NCBI GenBank assembly: GCA_019235995.1
Contig: JAFAJV010000108.1
Span: forward strand, 163,190-227,189
Reading direction: 5' to 3'
Length of the DNA stretch: 64,000 nucleotides
From: Vulcanimicrobiota bacterium
Lineage (GTDB): Bacteria > Vulcanimicrobiota > Vulcanimicrobiia > Vulcanimicrobiales > Vulcanimicrobiaceae
A model generated the notes under the pieces. The model worked only from the letters and a program-made list of their open reading frames with translations, searched no databases and was not told the DNA's origin. The translations under genes and the position numbers were made by a program. Of the stretch, positions 7,503 through 17,065 are shown piece after piece; the stretch's first letter is position 1; each line of letters opens with the position of its first letter.

Positions 7503-9458
7503 ATGGAGCGGAGATCCGAGCTTACGCTGCGGGGCCTCGTTCTCGGTTGTGCGATCACGCTCGTATTCACGGCAGCGAACGTCTATCTCGGGCTAAAGGT
7601 CGGCTTGACGTTCGCCTCGACCATTCCGGCCGCCGTGATCTCGATGGCCGTGCTGCGCGCGCTCCGTAACGCGACGATCTACGAGAACAACATCGTGCAG
7701 ACCGTCGCCTCCGCGGCGGGCACGCTCTCGGCGATCATCTTCGTGCTGCCTGGGCTCGTGATGATCGGCTGGTGGAGCGGCTTTCCATTCGGCGTTTCTT
7801 TCGGGATCTGCGCGATCGGCGGCATCCTCGGCGTGATGTACAGCGTGCCGTTGCGGCGCGCGCTCGTCACGACCTCCAGCCTGCCGTATCCCGAGGGCGT
7901 GGCGGCCGCCGAGGTGCTCAAGGTCGGAACGGCGGCCGGGTCGACATCGGCGGGCGAGCGGGCCGGTCTCGCGGCGCTGGTCGGGGGCACCGCAGCGTCG
8001 TCGCTCTTCGCGGCGGTCGTCGCGACGCGAATCTTTGCGGCGCAGATCGGCGCGTTCTTTCGCGCCGGTAACGCCGCAACCGGATTGGGATTCTCTCTCT
8101 CGCTAGCCCTCGTCGGCGCCGGCCAGCTCATCGGGTTGACCGTCGGAATCGCCATTCTGACGGGCCTCGTGATCGCGTGGGGAATCGCCACGCCGCTCCT
8201 GACGGCGGCACACCCCGCGTCCGGGGCCGCCGCCGACGTCGCCACTGCAGTCTGGTCGCACCAGGTGCGCTTCATCGGTGCGGGCGCGATCGGCGTCGCG
8301 GCGCTCTGGTCGCTCGGAAGGATCGCGCGTCCGGTCGCGACCGGCATCGCCTCCGCGATGCTCGCGGCGCGGCGCCGGCGGCGCGGTGAGGGCGCGAACC
8401 TGCCGCGCACGGAGCAGGATCTCCCAATCGCGCTCGTCGGCCTCGTCAGCCTCTTTTGCCTCGTGCCTCTCGGCGTTCTCCTGTGGACGTTTCTCGCAAG
8501 CGGCCCGCTCGCGGCGCTGGCCGTGCCGATGACGTCGGCCGCGATCGTGTACGTCGTGATCGCAGGCTTCTTCGTCGCGGCGGCGTGCGGCTACATGGCG
8601 GGCTTGATCGGCTCGTCCAACAGCCCCGTGTCGGGATTGGCAATCCTCTCCGTCATCGGCGCGTCGCTGATCGTGCTGGCGATCGCGAAAGGGGCCGGCG
8701 CCCCGATGCACGTCCAGCTCGTCGCCTACGCCCTCGTCGTCACCGCGGTGCTGCTCTGCGTCGCCACGATCTCGAACGACAACCTTCAAGACCTCAAGAC
8801 TGGCCAACTCGTTGACGCGACGCCGTGGCGGCAACAGGTTGCGCTGATCGTCGGCGTGGTGATGGGAGCGATCGTGATCCCGCCGATCCTCCAGCTGCTT
8901 AACCACGCGTACGGCTTCGCGGGAGCGCCCCATCTCGGCAGCGCCGGCACGCAGCCGCTGCCCGCGCCGCAGGCGACGCTCATCTCGGCGCTCGCCAAGG
9001 GCGTGATCGGAGGACAGATCGACTGGCGTCTCATCGGCATCGGGGCGGTCGTCGGCGCGCTCGTCGTCGCCGCCGACGAGGCGCTCCGGGCCAGGCGCCT
9101 CGCGCTGCCGCCGCTGGCGGTCGGGCTCGGAATCTATCTGCCCGCGTCGACGACGGCTCCGGTCGTCCTCGGCGCGATCCTGGGTTGGGCTTATAACCGA
9201 TGGGCGGCCGGCCGTCCGCATCCCGATCGCGCAAAACAGCTCGGCGTGCTCGTGGCCTCCGGGCTGATCGTGGGCGAGAGCATCTTCGGCGTGCTGCTCG
9301 CGGGGCTCATCGTCTTCAGCGGAAACCCGTCGCCGCTCGCGCTGGTCGGCGACGCATTCGCGCCGGCGGCCAACTACGTGGGAACGGCGGCCTTCGTGCT
9401 CGCGATCGCGGCGCTCTTCACGCTAGCGCGCAGAACACTTTCCGACACAAGGAGTTGA
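7503..9458 (+). CDS. OPT family oligopeptide transporter
   Basis: A 651-residue polytopic inner-membrane protein of the oligopeptide transporter (OPT) superfamily, which moves small peptides or metal chelates using the proton gradient. The start RSELTLRGLVLGCAITLVFTAAN followed by VYLGLKVGLTFASTIPAAV is the bacterial OPT signature. TSSLPYPEGVAAAEVLKVG, GSSNSPVSGLAI and ATISNDNLQDLKTGQLV are further conserved loops. Around 15 hydrophobic segments are visible. I preferred the ATG at 7503 to a GTG two codons upstream; AAAGAAG precedes both. Its long leader is hairpin-rich. In a window full of exported peptidases, peptide uptake is a plausible role, but the substrate cannot be read from sequence. 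Confidence 0.9.
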   Translation: MERRSELTLRGLVLGCAITLVFTAANVYLGLKVGLTFASTIPAAVISMAVLRALRNATIYENNIVQTVASAAGTLSAIIFVLPGLVMIGWWSGFPFGVSFGICAIGGILGVMYSVPLRRALVTTSSLPYPEGVAAAEVLKVGTAAGSTSAGERAGLAALVGGTAASSLFAAVVATRIFAAQIGAFFRAGNAATGLGFSLSLALVGAGQLIGLTVGIAILTGLVIAWGIATPLLTAAHPASGAAADVATAVWSHQVRFIGAGAIGVAALWSLGRIARPVATGIASAMLAARRRRRGEGANLPRTEQDLPIALVGLVSLFCLVPLGVLLWTFLASGPLAALAVPMTSAAIVYVVIAGFFVAAACGYMAGLIGSSNSPVSGLAILSVIGASLIVLAIAKGAGAPMHVQLVAYALVVTAVLLCVATISNDNLQDLKTGQLVDATPWRQQVALIVGVVMGAIVIPPILQLLNHAYGFAGAPHLGSAGTQPLPAPQATLISALAKGVIGGQIDWRLIGIGAVVGALVVAADEALRARRLALPPLAVGLGIYLPASTTAPVVLGAILGWAYNRWAAGRPHPDRAKQLGVLVASGLIVGESIFGVLLAGLIVFSGNPSPLALVGDAFAPAANYVGTAAFVLAIAALFTLARRTLSDTRS

Positions 9459-9501
9459 GCGACATGCGTTTCACACGCTCGTCGGGCCGCTCGTCCTCGG
9501 C

Positions 9502-11856
9502 TCAAATACGACGACTCGTTCGATCACACGCACCTCGGCATGATCGGCAGGCGCAGTTCAACATAGCGCCGATTTCGATCGTGTGACCGTCTGTCGTAAT
9601 GGTCGTCGCGGCATTTTCATCCGTGCGGTAGATCGTCGCGCCGATTCGCGCGAGCGTTTCGACCGTCGATGGCGCCGGATGGCCGAAGAGATTGTGCCTC
9701 CCGACGGAGATGACCGCGTAGCGCGGGTGCACCGCTGCGATGAATTCGGTCGAGGAGCTGTACGCCGAGCCGTGATGGCCTACTTTCAACACGTCCGCAC
9801 GCAGGTCGATGCCCTCGTCGAGGAAACGGCGCTCCGCCGCGACGCCGGCGTCTCCCGTGAACAGCATGCGAAATGCGTGGTACTGCAAGACGAACGCAAT
9901 CGAATTATCGTTGATTGAGTTCTTCCCATCGATGAACGGCAATGACGGGCCGATGAAGCGCAGCGTCACGCCGTCGTCCGTGCTCCACTGCGCACCGGCG
10001 CGCGGATAGATCAGCGGCACGCCCTGCGCTCGCGCGGTCGCGATCGCATCTTGATAGGCGTGGCCGCCGTAGCGCTGGCCGCCGTCGGCAATCTCGGCGA
10101 CTCGCAGGCGGCGCAGGACCGGAGCGACGCCGCCCGCGTGATCGCCGTGCGGATGCGAGATGACGATCGCGTCGACCGCGTGGATACCGTGGCGCAGCAG
10201 AAACGGCACGACGGTTCGCTCGCCGACGAGCTCCGCCGCGGAGCCGTCTGGCTGCGCGCCGCGCTCGAGCCGTCCGCCGGCATCGACGAGGATCGCGTGG
10301 CCGCGCGGCGTCTGAACGACGATCGCGTCGGCCTGTCCCACGTCGAGAACGGTAACGATCAAACGTGCCTGCCCGCCTCGCGGCGGCCAGAGCACGAGGC
10401 CGCTCGCGACCGCAAGCGCGGCGACGGCGATCGTGCGGCCGCCGCGTCGCAGCAGCATCGGCGTCGCGAGCAGGGTCACGTCGTAGGCGGCGATGCACCA
10501 CGCCGGCGGCGGCGTCATCACGAGGATCGCGCCGGGCAGGGAGCTCAGCGCGCGCACCGCGCCGAGCGTCCACGCGATCAGCCACGAATTCAGGTTGGCA
10601 CCGGCCTGCGCTAGCGGGCCGCACCACGCCAGCGCCAGCTGCGTCGCGCCGAGCGCCATCGTGGCGGCAACGCATGGAACGACCGCGAGATTGGCGATCA
10701 CGGCATACGGCGTGAACTGCAGGAAGATCGCGGCGCTCAGGGGCCAGATTCCGGCCTGCGTGGCCAGCGTCAGCACGAGCGCCTCGCGCACGGGCGCCGG
10801 CACCGCCGCGCGGGCCTCGATCCATCGGTCCAGGGGTCCGGCGCATGCGAAGATCGCACCGACGCACGAAAAGGAGAGCGCGAACGACGCCGTCGCGACG
10901 CTCGCCGGTCGCGCGAATGCGAGGAGCAGCGCGGCGAGCGCGAGCGCGTTCCAGGATAGCGTCGCGCGTCCGCACGCGCGCGCCAGGAGCGCGGCGCTCG
11001 CCATCGTGGCGGCGCGCATCGCCGGCAGTTGGCCGCCGCTCCACCACACGAACGCCCACACCAGCGCGATTCCCGCGGCGCACGCCGCCCAACGCGGCAG
11101 CGCGAGAAGCGCGAACAGCACCGCTGCGAGTGCGGCGACGGCGCCCAGGTGCAATCCGGCCGTGACCAAGACGTGGACCGTGCCGGTTTCTTGAAACTCC
11201 ACCCGCAGGTCCGGCGGCAAGGCCGCGCGCTCTCCCCAGAGCTCGCCGGCGACGAGCGAGGCGGCCGGTTCGCCGAGCCGTGCTTGCAGCTGCTCGTGCG
11301 CCCACTCGTGCGCGCGTGCGAGAAGCGTTGCGGCGCTCCATGCCGAGGCCGCGTCCGTGCGCAGGAGGCTCGCGGCCTCGAGGCGTCCATCCAATCCCCG
11401 CTCGGCCTGCAGGGCCCGCTCGCTGGGCTCGTCTGGATTGCGCGGCTCGTCGAAAGGCTCGAGCCGGCCTCGCACGAGAACGCGCGTACCGGCGGCCGGC
11501 GCGACATCGCGAAGGCGCGCGAGAACACGCCGGCCGCCGTCGAGCGCCAGCGTGACCTGGCTCGAGCCGTCGCCTTCGCTCGACCGCTCCAAGATGGTCG
11601 CGGAATAACGGGCGGTGCGGGACTCCGCGATCGGGCTGCCGTCGAGGACGCGCAGCTCGGCGTTGGCCGCGGAGGCGAGCAGCGCGGTTGCGAGAAGCAC
11701 GCGAAAACGCGGTGCGCATCGGCCGAAGACGGCGTACGCGCCGAATGCAGCCGCGCCGGCCGCGACCACGGTGCGCAGGTCGGGGGCCAAGGGCGCTACG
11801 GCCAGCGCCCCGAGCACCGAAGCGATCGCGCACAGGAGGATGGCAAACGACGGCAT
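9502..11856 (-). CDS. comEC: ComEC/Rec2 family DNA-uptake channel protein
   Basis: ComEC forms the inner-membrane channel for single-stranded DNA in natural transformation. The 784-residue protein has the family's three parts. First is an N-terminal DUF4131/OB-like region after two hydrophobic helices. Then comes the Competence domain (residues ~200-470), with the typical SLVAGELWGER and HVLVTAGLHLGAVA motifs and many helices. Last is a C-terminal metallo-beta-lactamase domain with VLDVGQADAI, VDAGG, SHPHGDHAGG (metal ligands), TGDAG and KVGHHGS. AGGAG lies 8 nt before the ATG. The gene diverges from galE. With comEA at 17.1 kb it suggests a competence apparatus, but the genes are not adjacent and no pilus genes are in view. 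The last ~18 residues look unconserved. Confidence 0.93.
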   Translation of the reverse strand: MPSFAILLCAIASVLGALAVAPLAPDLRTVVAAGAAAFGAYAVFGRCAPRFRVLLATALLASAANAELRVLDGSPIAESRTARYSATILERSSEGDGSSQVTLALDGGRRVLARLRDVAPAAGTRVLVRGRLEPFDEPRNPDEPSERALQAERGLDGRLEAASLLRTDAASAWSAATLLARAHEWAHEQLQARLGEPAASLVAGELWGERAALPPDLRVEFQETGTVHVLVTAGLHLGAVAALAAVLFALLALPRWAACAAGIALVWAFVWWSGGQLPAMRAATMASAALLARACGRATLSWNALALAALLLAFARPASVATASFALSFSCVGAIFACAGPLDRWIEARAAVPAPVREALVLTLATQAGIWPLSAAIFLQFTPYAVIANLAVVPCVAATMALGATQLALAWCGPLAQAGANLNSWLIAWTLGAVRALSSLPGAILVMTPPPAWCIAAYDVTLLATPMLLRRGGRTIAVAALAVASGLVLWPPRGGQARLIVTVLDVGQADAIVVQTPRGHAILVDAGGRLERGAQPDGSAAELVGERTVVPFLLRHGIHAVDAIVISHPHGDHAGGVAPVLRRLRVAEIADGGQRYGGHAYQDAIATARAQGVPLIYPRAGAQWSTDDGVTLRFIGPSLPFIDGKNSINDNSIAFVLQYHAFRMLFTGDAGVAAERRFLDEGIDLRADVLKVGHHGSAYSSSTEFIAAVHPRYAVISVGRHNLFGHPAPSTVETLARIGATIYRTDENAATTITTDGHTIEIGAMLNCACRSCRGACDRTSRRI

Positions 11857-11903
11857 CGCCGTACTCCTGCGACGCCCAAACGCGACATCTAGAGAGGAAC
11901 CGA

Positions 11904-12833
11904 TTGCGCATCATCGTCACCGGCGGCGCCGGCTTCATCGGATCGCACATCGTCGACGCGTACCTCGACGCGGGTCACGACGTGCTCGTCGTCGATTCGC
12001 TATGGGAGCATGGCGGCGGCCGCCGCATCAACGTGCGCAACGGCGTCTCGCTGGTGCACATGGACGTTCGCGACGAGGCCATCGCACGGGTCTTCGCCGA
12101 TTTCAAGCCGGATGTCGTGAGCCATCACGCGGCCCAGCACTCCGTTGCGATCTCCGCTCGCGAGCCGCTCTACGACGCCCAGGTCAACGTGGTCGGGCTC
12201 CTTAACGTGCTCGAGCAGAGCGTGCGCAGCGGCGCACGCAAGGTGATCTTCGCGTCGAGCGGCGCGACGTACGGCACGCCCGAGCGGCTTCCGATCACGG
12301 AGGCGACGCCGCAGAACCCGACGTCGCCCTACGGCATCACGAAGATGGCCGGAGAGCAGTATCTGCGCTTTTACCGCGCCAACCGGGATCTCGACTTCAC
12401 GGCGTTGCGGTACGGCAACGTGTACGGGCCGCGCCAGGATGCGAGCGGCGAGGCCGGCGTCATCGCCATCTTCAGCGGCCGGTTCATCGCGCGCCAAGGC
12501 GTCCGGATCGACTGGGACGGCGAGCAGACGCGCGACTACGTGTACGCGGCGGACGTCGCGCGCGCCAACCTGGCGGCGCTCGAGCTGGGGTCGGGCCAGT
12601 GCTACGTGATCGGCACCGGCATTCCAACCAGCGTCAACGAGATCTACCGGACGCTCGTGCGCATCAGCGGATTCGCGGCGCCGGTCGAGCACGCGCCACG
12701 GCGCCCCGGCGACGCCCGCGCCGCGCAGTTCGACGCGTCGCGCGCGGCGAGAGAGCTCCAATGGACGCCGACGACCGCGCTCGAGGACGGCATCCGCGCC
12801 GCCTACGCGTACTTTCAACGAATGGCACGCTAG
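11904..12833 (+). CDS. NAD-dependent sugar-nucleotide epimerase (UDP-glucose 4-epimerase type)
   Basis: A 309-residue extended short-chain dehydrogenase acting on nucleotide sugars. It starts with the Rossmann motif TGGAGFIGSH right after the initiator and has the catalytic Ser/Thr region FASSGATYGTP, the YxxxK pair in SPYGITKMAGE, the RYGNVYGPRQ substrate loop and the DYVYAADVARA motif. These are typical of GalE/WbpP-like epimerases. The start is TTG at 11904, 11 nt after AGAGAGGAAC; upstream residues in the same frame are not conserved. The ATP-dependent DNA ligase follows after 22 bp and may share the transcript. The exact sugar specificity is not determinable here. Confidence 0.9.
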   Translation: MRIIVTGGAGFIGSHIVDAYLDAGHDVLVVDSLWEHGGGRRINVRNGVSLVHMDVRDEAIARVFADFKPDVVSHHAAQHSVAISAREPLYDAQVNVVGLLNVLEQSVRSGARKVIFASSGATYGTPERLPITEATPQNPTSPYGITKMAGEQYLRFYRANRDLDFTALRYGNVYGPRQDASGEAGVIAIFSGRFIARQGVRIDWDGEQTRDYVYAADVARANLAALELGSGQCYVIGTGIPTSVNEIYRTLVRISGFAAPVEHAPRRPGDARAAQFDASRAARELQWTPTTALEDGIRAAYAYFQRMAR

Positions 12834-12855
12834 CAGCGGCCGCGGGTCCACGGCG

Positions 12856-14544
12856 ATGGAGCGTTTCGCGAGCACGGCCGAACGGATTGCGAGCGAGCCC
12901 GCGAAGCTCGCGAAGATCGCGTTGCTCGCGGAGTATTTTCGCGGGCTCGACGACGACGATCTGGCGGCTGCCGCGCGATTCTTCGCCGGCGGTCCGTTCG
13001 CCGCGCGCGATCGCCGCACGCTTGCGCTCGGCGGGCGCACGATGGTCGAGGTCGCGCGGCGCGTGTACGGCTTCGACGACGCGTCGCTGCTAAGCAATTA
13101 TCGCGCAACCGGCGATCTCGGCGCGGCGATCGGCGCGCTCGTGCGCGCGCCGGCCGATGCGATGCTGTTTCGCGACCGTCTGACGCCGGCGGTGCTCGAG
13201 ACGCTCTTCGGCGAGATCGCGGGGGCCTCGGGCAAGAACGCGAACCGGCGGCGAGCGGCGGTGCTCGAGCGAGTCCTGCGCGCCTGCGAGGATCCGCGCG
13301 TGGCGACGTATGTCGTCAAGATCGTCACGGGCGATCTCCGCGTCGGCCTGCGTGAGGGGCTCGTGCTCGAGGCGATTGCGCAGGCCTTCGGCAGCGATCC
13401 GCGCGAGGTGCGGCGCGCGCTGATGGCATTCGGCGACGCGGGCGCCGTCGCGGTTGCGGCCAAGCGCGGAACGCTCCACGAGCTTCGCGTCGACTACGGC
13501 AGCCCGATCGGCTTCATGCTCGCGACACCCGTGCCGTACGGTGAAGCCTACGCCGAGTTGGCGCACGGATCGTGGATCGCGGAAGACAAGTACGACGGCA
13601 TCCGTGCACAGGCACACGTGCGCGACCGGGACGTTCGTCTTTTTTCGCGCCGCTTCAACGACGTGACGGACTCCTATCCCGAGGTTGCGTCCGCGCTTGC
13701 GGCGATTGCCCGCGACGCGATCTTGGACGGCGAGATCGTCGCCATGCGCGACGGCGGCGTGCTCCCCTTTCGTACGCTGCAGGCCCGGCTGCAGCGCAAG
13801 ACCGTCGATGCCCGGCTGTTGCGGGAGGTTCCGCTCACCTACGTCGTGTTCGACCTGCTCGCAATTGAAGGCGAGCTCTTGATCGACGAGCCGCTCTCGC
13901 TGCGGCGCGAGCGGCTCGCGAGCCTCATCACGCCGGCTGCCGCCCTCGCCATCGCGCCGTTCGACCCGGTGGGCACGGAGGCGTCGGAGTTCGTCAACCG
14001 GCGATTCGAGGCGGCGCGCGCTCGGGGCAACGAAGGCGTGATGCTCAAGCGCTTCGACGCGCCCTATTTCCCGGGCCGGCGGGGGAAGTGGTGGTTGAAG
14101 CTCAAGCGCGAGCTCTCCACGCTCGACGTCGCGGTCGTGGCCGTCGAGTGGGGCAACGGCAAGCGCGCCGGCGTACTCTCAGATTACACGTTCGCCGTCC
14201 GCGGCGACGACGGGTCGCTGCAGGCAATCGGCAAGGCGTACTCCGGCCTGACGGACGCGGAGATTGCCACGCTGACGCCGTGGTTCCTCGAACACCGATT
14301 GCCGGCGTCGGAGCGTCGCGAGAAGGCGCGCGCGCACGAGATCCCGGTCGAGCCGAAGGTGGTCATCGAGGTGGCCTTCGACGTCATTGCGGAGAGCGAC
14401 TTGCACGAGAGCGGCTTCGCCTTGCGCTTTCCTCGCATCGTACGGATCCGCGACGACAAGCCGGTCGAAGAGATCGACACGCTGCAACGCGTGCGCGAGA
14501 TCTACGGCGAGATGCGAAAGCGTGAAAACGTCACGGAGTCGTAG
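12856..14544 (+). CDS. ATP-dependent DNA ligase (archaeal/eukaryotic LigI type)
   Basis: A 562-residue ligase that seals nicks using ATP rather than NAD. It has an N-terminal DNA-binding domain (~1-200), an adenylation domain with motif I EDKYDGIRAQ (Lys245 as nucleophile), motif III (FSRRFNDVTDSYPE), motif IIIa (DGEIVA, FDLLAI), motif IV (EGVMLKRF) and motif V (WWLKLKRE), and a C-terminal OB domain. Most bacteria rely on NAD-dependent LigA; ATP ligases of this full archaeal layout occur in only some bacterial lineages. The gene starts 22 bp after the epimerase gene and ends 9 bp from the convergent leuS. No Ku or primase gene is adjacent, so a LigD-type end-joining role is not indicated. Confidence 0.92.
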   Translation: MERFASTAERIASEPAKLAKIALLAEYFRGLDDDDLAAAARFFAGGPFAARDRRTLALGGRTMVEVARRVYGFDDASLLSNYRATGDLGAAIGALVRAPADAMLFRDRLTPAVLETLFGEIAGASGKNANRRRAAVLERVLRACEDPRVATYVVKIVTGDLRVGLREGLVLEAIAQAFGSDPREVRRALMAFGDAGAVAVAAKRGTLHELRVDYGSPIGFMLATPVPYGEAYAELAHGSWIAEDKYDGIRAQAHVRDRDVRLFSRRFNDVTDSYPEVASALAAIARDAILDGEIVAMRDGGVLPFRTLQARLQRKTVDARLLREVPLTYVVFDLLAIEGELLIDEPLSLRRERLASLITPAAALAIAPFDPVGTEASEFVNRRFEAARARGNEGVMLKRFDAPYFPGRRGKWWLKLKRELSTLDVAVVAVEWGNGKRAGVLSDYTFAVRGDDGSLQAIGKAYSGLTDAEIATLTPWFLEHRLPASERREKARAHEIPVEPKVVIEVAFDVIAESDLHESGFALRFPRIVRIRDDKPVEEIDTLQRVREIYGEMRKRENVTES

Positions 14545-14553
14545 AGCCTCGGG

Positions 14554-16992
14554 TTACGCCGCGACGAGGTTGAGCAGCTTATCCTGCACGTAGACGTGCT
14601 TGCGGATCTCCTTGCCGCCGAGGTGAACGCGCACGTTCGAGTCGTCCAAGGCCAGCTCCAACGCTTGCTTCTCGGTCACACCCGCCGGGGCGGAGATGCG
14701 AGCGCGCACCTTGCCGTTGACCTGCACGACGAGCGTGATCTCTTCCGTTGTCAGCGCGGCCTCGTCGGGCTCGACGTATCGTTCGAGATGCACCGACGTC
14801 GCGTGGCCCAGGCGTTCCCAAATCTCCTCGGCGATGTGCGGCGCGAAGGGCGCGACGAGGATCGGCAGCTTCTCCACCGCGTAGCGCAACGCGGGGGAAC
14901 CCGGCCTGGCCGACGCCGCCGCGGTCATCGCATTGACCAGCTCGTCGAGCTTGGCGATCGTCGTGTTGTAGTGGAAGCGGCGCGAGATCGTCTCGTCGAG
15001 CGCCGACTTGGCCACGACGTGCACGGCGCGGATGAGCGCCTTGTCCGCAGCGTTCGACTCCGCTCGTTGCGGCTCGCTCCTGTTGCCTTCGAAGTACGGC
15101 TCGCAGGCGCGCCACATCCGGTTGAGCAGCCGCACCCGTCCGGTGATGCCGTCGTCGGTCCAGTTGCTGGTCTCCTCAGGCGGCGTCACGTAGAGCAGGA
15201 AGAGGCGCATCGCATCGATGCCGCTGCGTTCGGCGGTCTCGTCGATGCCGACGACGTTCCCGCGCGACTTCGACATCTTCTCGCTGTCGCGCAGCACGAG
15301 CCCCTGGTGGAAGAGGTGTTGGAACGGCTCGTCCGCCCCCGACACCCATCCGCGGTCGTGAAAGAACTTGTAGAAGAAGCGCGAGTAGAGCAGGTGCAGC
15401 ACCGTGTGCTCCGCGCCGCCGATATACTGGTCGACGTTCATCCAGCGCCGGGCCCGCTCGGGGGCCCAGGGCGCGCCGTCGTTGTGCGGATCGAGGTAGC
15501 GTAGGTAGTACCACGAGGACTCGAAGAACGTGTCCATCGTGTCGCTCTCGCGCCGCGCCGGTCCCCCGCACTTCGGGCACGCCGTCTCCAAGAATTCCGC
15601 GAGCCGCGAGCGCAACGGGAGCAGCACCGGCAACTGGTCGTCGGGAACCGGCACCTCGCCGCACGCCGTGCAGTAGACGATCGGGATCGGCGTGCCCCAG
15701 TACCGCTGGCGCGAGATCAGCCAATCCCGCAGCTTGTAGTTGACGCTCTTCCTGCCGGCGCCGGTCGCCGCGAGGCGCTGCGCGATTGCCTCGCGCGCTC
15801 GCTCGCTGGGCATCTCGCTGAAGTCATCGCTCGCGACGAGGCGACCGTCCTCGACGAAGGCTCGCTCCAGCGGCTCGGGGCGCGCGCCCTCGCGCGGCAC
15901 GACGACCTGCACGATCGGCAGCCCGTGTTTGCGCGCGAAGTCGAAGTCGCGTTCATCGTGCGCCGGCACGCCCATGACGGCGCCGCCGCCGTACTCCGCG
16001 AGCACGTAATTCGTGAGCCAGATCGGGATCCGCTCGTGCGACAACGGATTGATCGCGTAGGCGCCGGTGAAGACGCCCTCCTTCTCCATCAGGCTCGTCC
16101 GCTCGAGTTCGGACTTCGACTTCAGGTTTTCGGTGAACGATGCGATCTCCGCGGCGCGATCCCGAGGAACGATCCGCAACAGGGATTGGACGACCGGATG
16201 CTCGGGCGCCACCGCCAGGAACGTTGCGCCGAACAGCGTGTCTATGCGCGTCGTAAACACGTCGATTGCATCGTCGAGACTCTCGATCGCGAAGGAGAAC
16301 TGCACGCCCTCGCTGCGTCCGATCCAGTTCCGCTGCATCGTGCGCGTCCGCTCCGGCCAGCCGGTCAGCTTCGCGAGATCGTCCAGCAGGCGATCGGCGT
16401 ATGCGGTGATCCGCAGAAACCACTGCGAGAGAAGGCGGCGCTCGACGAGGCTCTCGCAGCGCCAGCAGCGCCCGTCGATCACCTGCTCGTTCGCCAGCAC
16501 CGTTTGGTCGAAGGGGCACCAGTTCACCGGTGCCTCGCGCTTGTACGCGAGGCCGTGGCCGTAGAGGCGGAGGAAGAGCCACTGGTTCCAGCGATAGTAC
16601 TCCGGCTCGCACGTAGCGATCTCGCGAGACCAGTCGTAGCTCGTGCCCATCAATTTGATTTGGCGGCGCATGTTGAGGATGTTCTCGGCCGTCCACGCGG
16701 CGGGATCGACGCCCCGCGCGATCGCGGCGTTTTCGGCCGGCAGCCCGAAGGCGTCCCATCCCATCGGATGCAGTACGTGGTAGCCGAGCATGCGCTGCAT
16801 CCGCGCGACGGCGTCGCCCAGCGTGTAGTTCTTCGCGTGCCCGACGTGCAAGTCGCCCGAAGGATACGGCAGCATCTCCATCGCGTAGTATTTTGGTTTG
16901 TCGCTGTCGTCGAGCGCGCGATAGATGCCGTCCCGCTCCCAGCGCGCCTGCCACTTGCTCTCGATCGCCGCAAAATCGTAACCCTCGGCCAT
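14554..16992 (-). CDS. leuS: Leucyl-tRNA synthetase
   Basis: LeuRS charges tRNA-Leu and edits misacylated products. The 812-residue protein has the class I HIGH-type motif in PYPSGDLHVGHAKNY, a CP1 editing domain (with TTRIDTLFGATFLAVAPEH and HDERDFDFA), a zinc-ribbon-like insert (TACPKCGGPARRE), the KMSKS motif in SEKMSKSRGNVVG, and the anticodon-binding and C-terminal domains. The frame opens 30 codons upstream, but homology begins at MAEGYDFAAIESKWQ, giving the ATG at 16992. The sequence TACTAT (reverse strand, 17000-17005) ends 7 nt before this ATG, so the mRNA may be leaderless. No T-box leader is seen. Confidence 0.96.
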   Translation of the reverse strand: MAEGYDFAAIESKWQARWERDGIYRALDDSDKPKYYAMEMLPYPSGDLHVGHAKNYTLGDAVARMQRMLGYHVLHPMGWDAFGLPAENAAIARGVDPAAWTAENILNMRRQIKLMGTSYDWSREIATCEPEYYRWNQWLFLRLYGHGLAYKREAPVNWCPFDQTVLANEQVIDGRCWRCESLVERRLLSQWFLRITAYADRLLDDLAKLTGWPERTRTMQRNWIGRSEGVQFSFAIESLDDAIDVFTTRIDTLFGATFLAVAPEHPVVQSLLRIVPRDRAAEIASFTENLKSKSELERTSLMEKEGVFTGAYAINPLSHERIPIWLTNYVLAEYGGGAVMGVPAHDERDFDFARKHGLPIVQVVVPREGARPEPLERAFVEDGRLVASDDFSEMPSERAREAIAQRLAATGAGRKSVNYKLRDWLISRQRYWGTPIPIVYCTACGEVPVPDDQLPVLLPLRSRLAEFLETACPKCGGPARRESDTMDTFFESSWYYLRYLDPHNDGAPWAPERARRWMNVDQYIGGAEHTVLHLLYSRFFYKFFHDRGWVSGADEPFQHLFHQGLVLRDSEKMSKSRGNVVGIDETAERSGIDAMRLFLLYVTPPEETSNWTDDGITGRVRLLNRMWRACEPYFEGNRSEPQRAESNAADKALIRAVHVVAKSALDETISRRFHYNTTIAKLDELVNAMTAAASARPGSPALRYAVEKLPILVAPFAPHIAEEIWERLGHATSVHLERYVEPDEAALTTEEITLVVQVNGKVRARISAPAGVTEKQALELALDDSNVRVHLGGKEIRKHVYVQDKLLNLVAA

Positions 16993-16999
16993 GTGGAGC

Positions 17000-17005
17000 A
17001 TAGTA
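17000..17005 (-). promoter_or_regulatory. Probable -10 box of leuS
   Basis: TACTAT on the minus strand ends 7 nt before the leuS ATG, so transcription would begin at or near the start codon. No clear -35 is seen. Confidence 0.4.
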
Positions 17006-17065
17006 CACGCTCGGCGATTGCGGCGCCAGCCTTGGCGGCACGCGGGGGACGCGTGATTGGCGGGC

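Noticed and set aside
9464..9586. 40-codon frame after the OPT gene with a good Shine-Dalgarno (AAGGAG)
   Set aside because: It runs antisense over the comEC end and gives an Arg/Ser-rich product with no protein-like pattern. Another frame here reads LKYDDSFDHTHLGMIG, so it may be debris of a lost gene, but neither can be supported.
12856..14544. LigD-type non-homologous end-joining system
   Set aside because: No Ku gene, polymerase/primase or phosphoesterase domain is present; the ligase has the ligase I layout.
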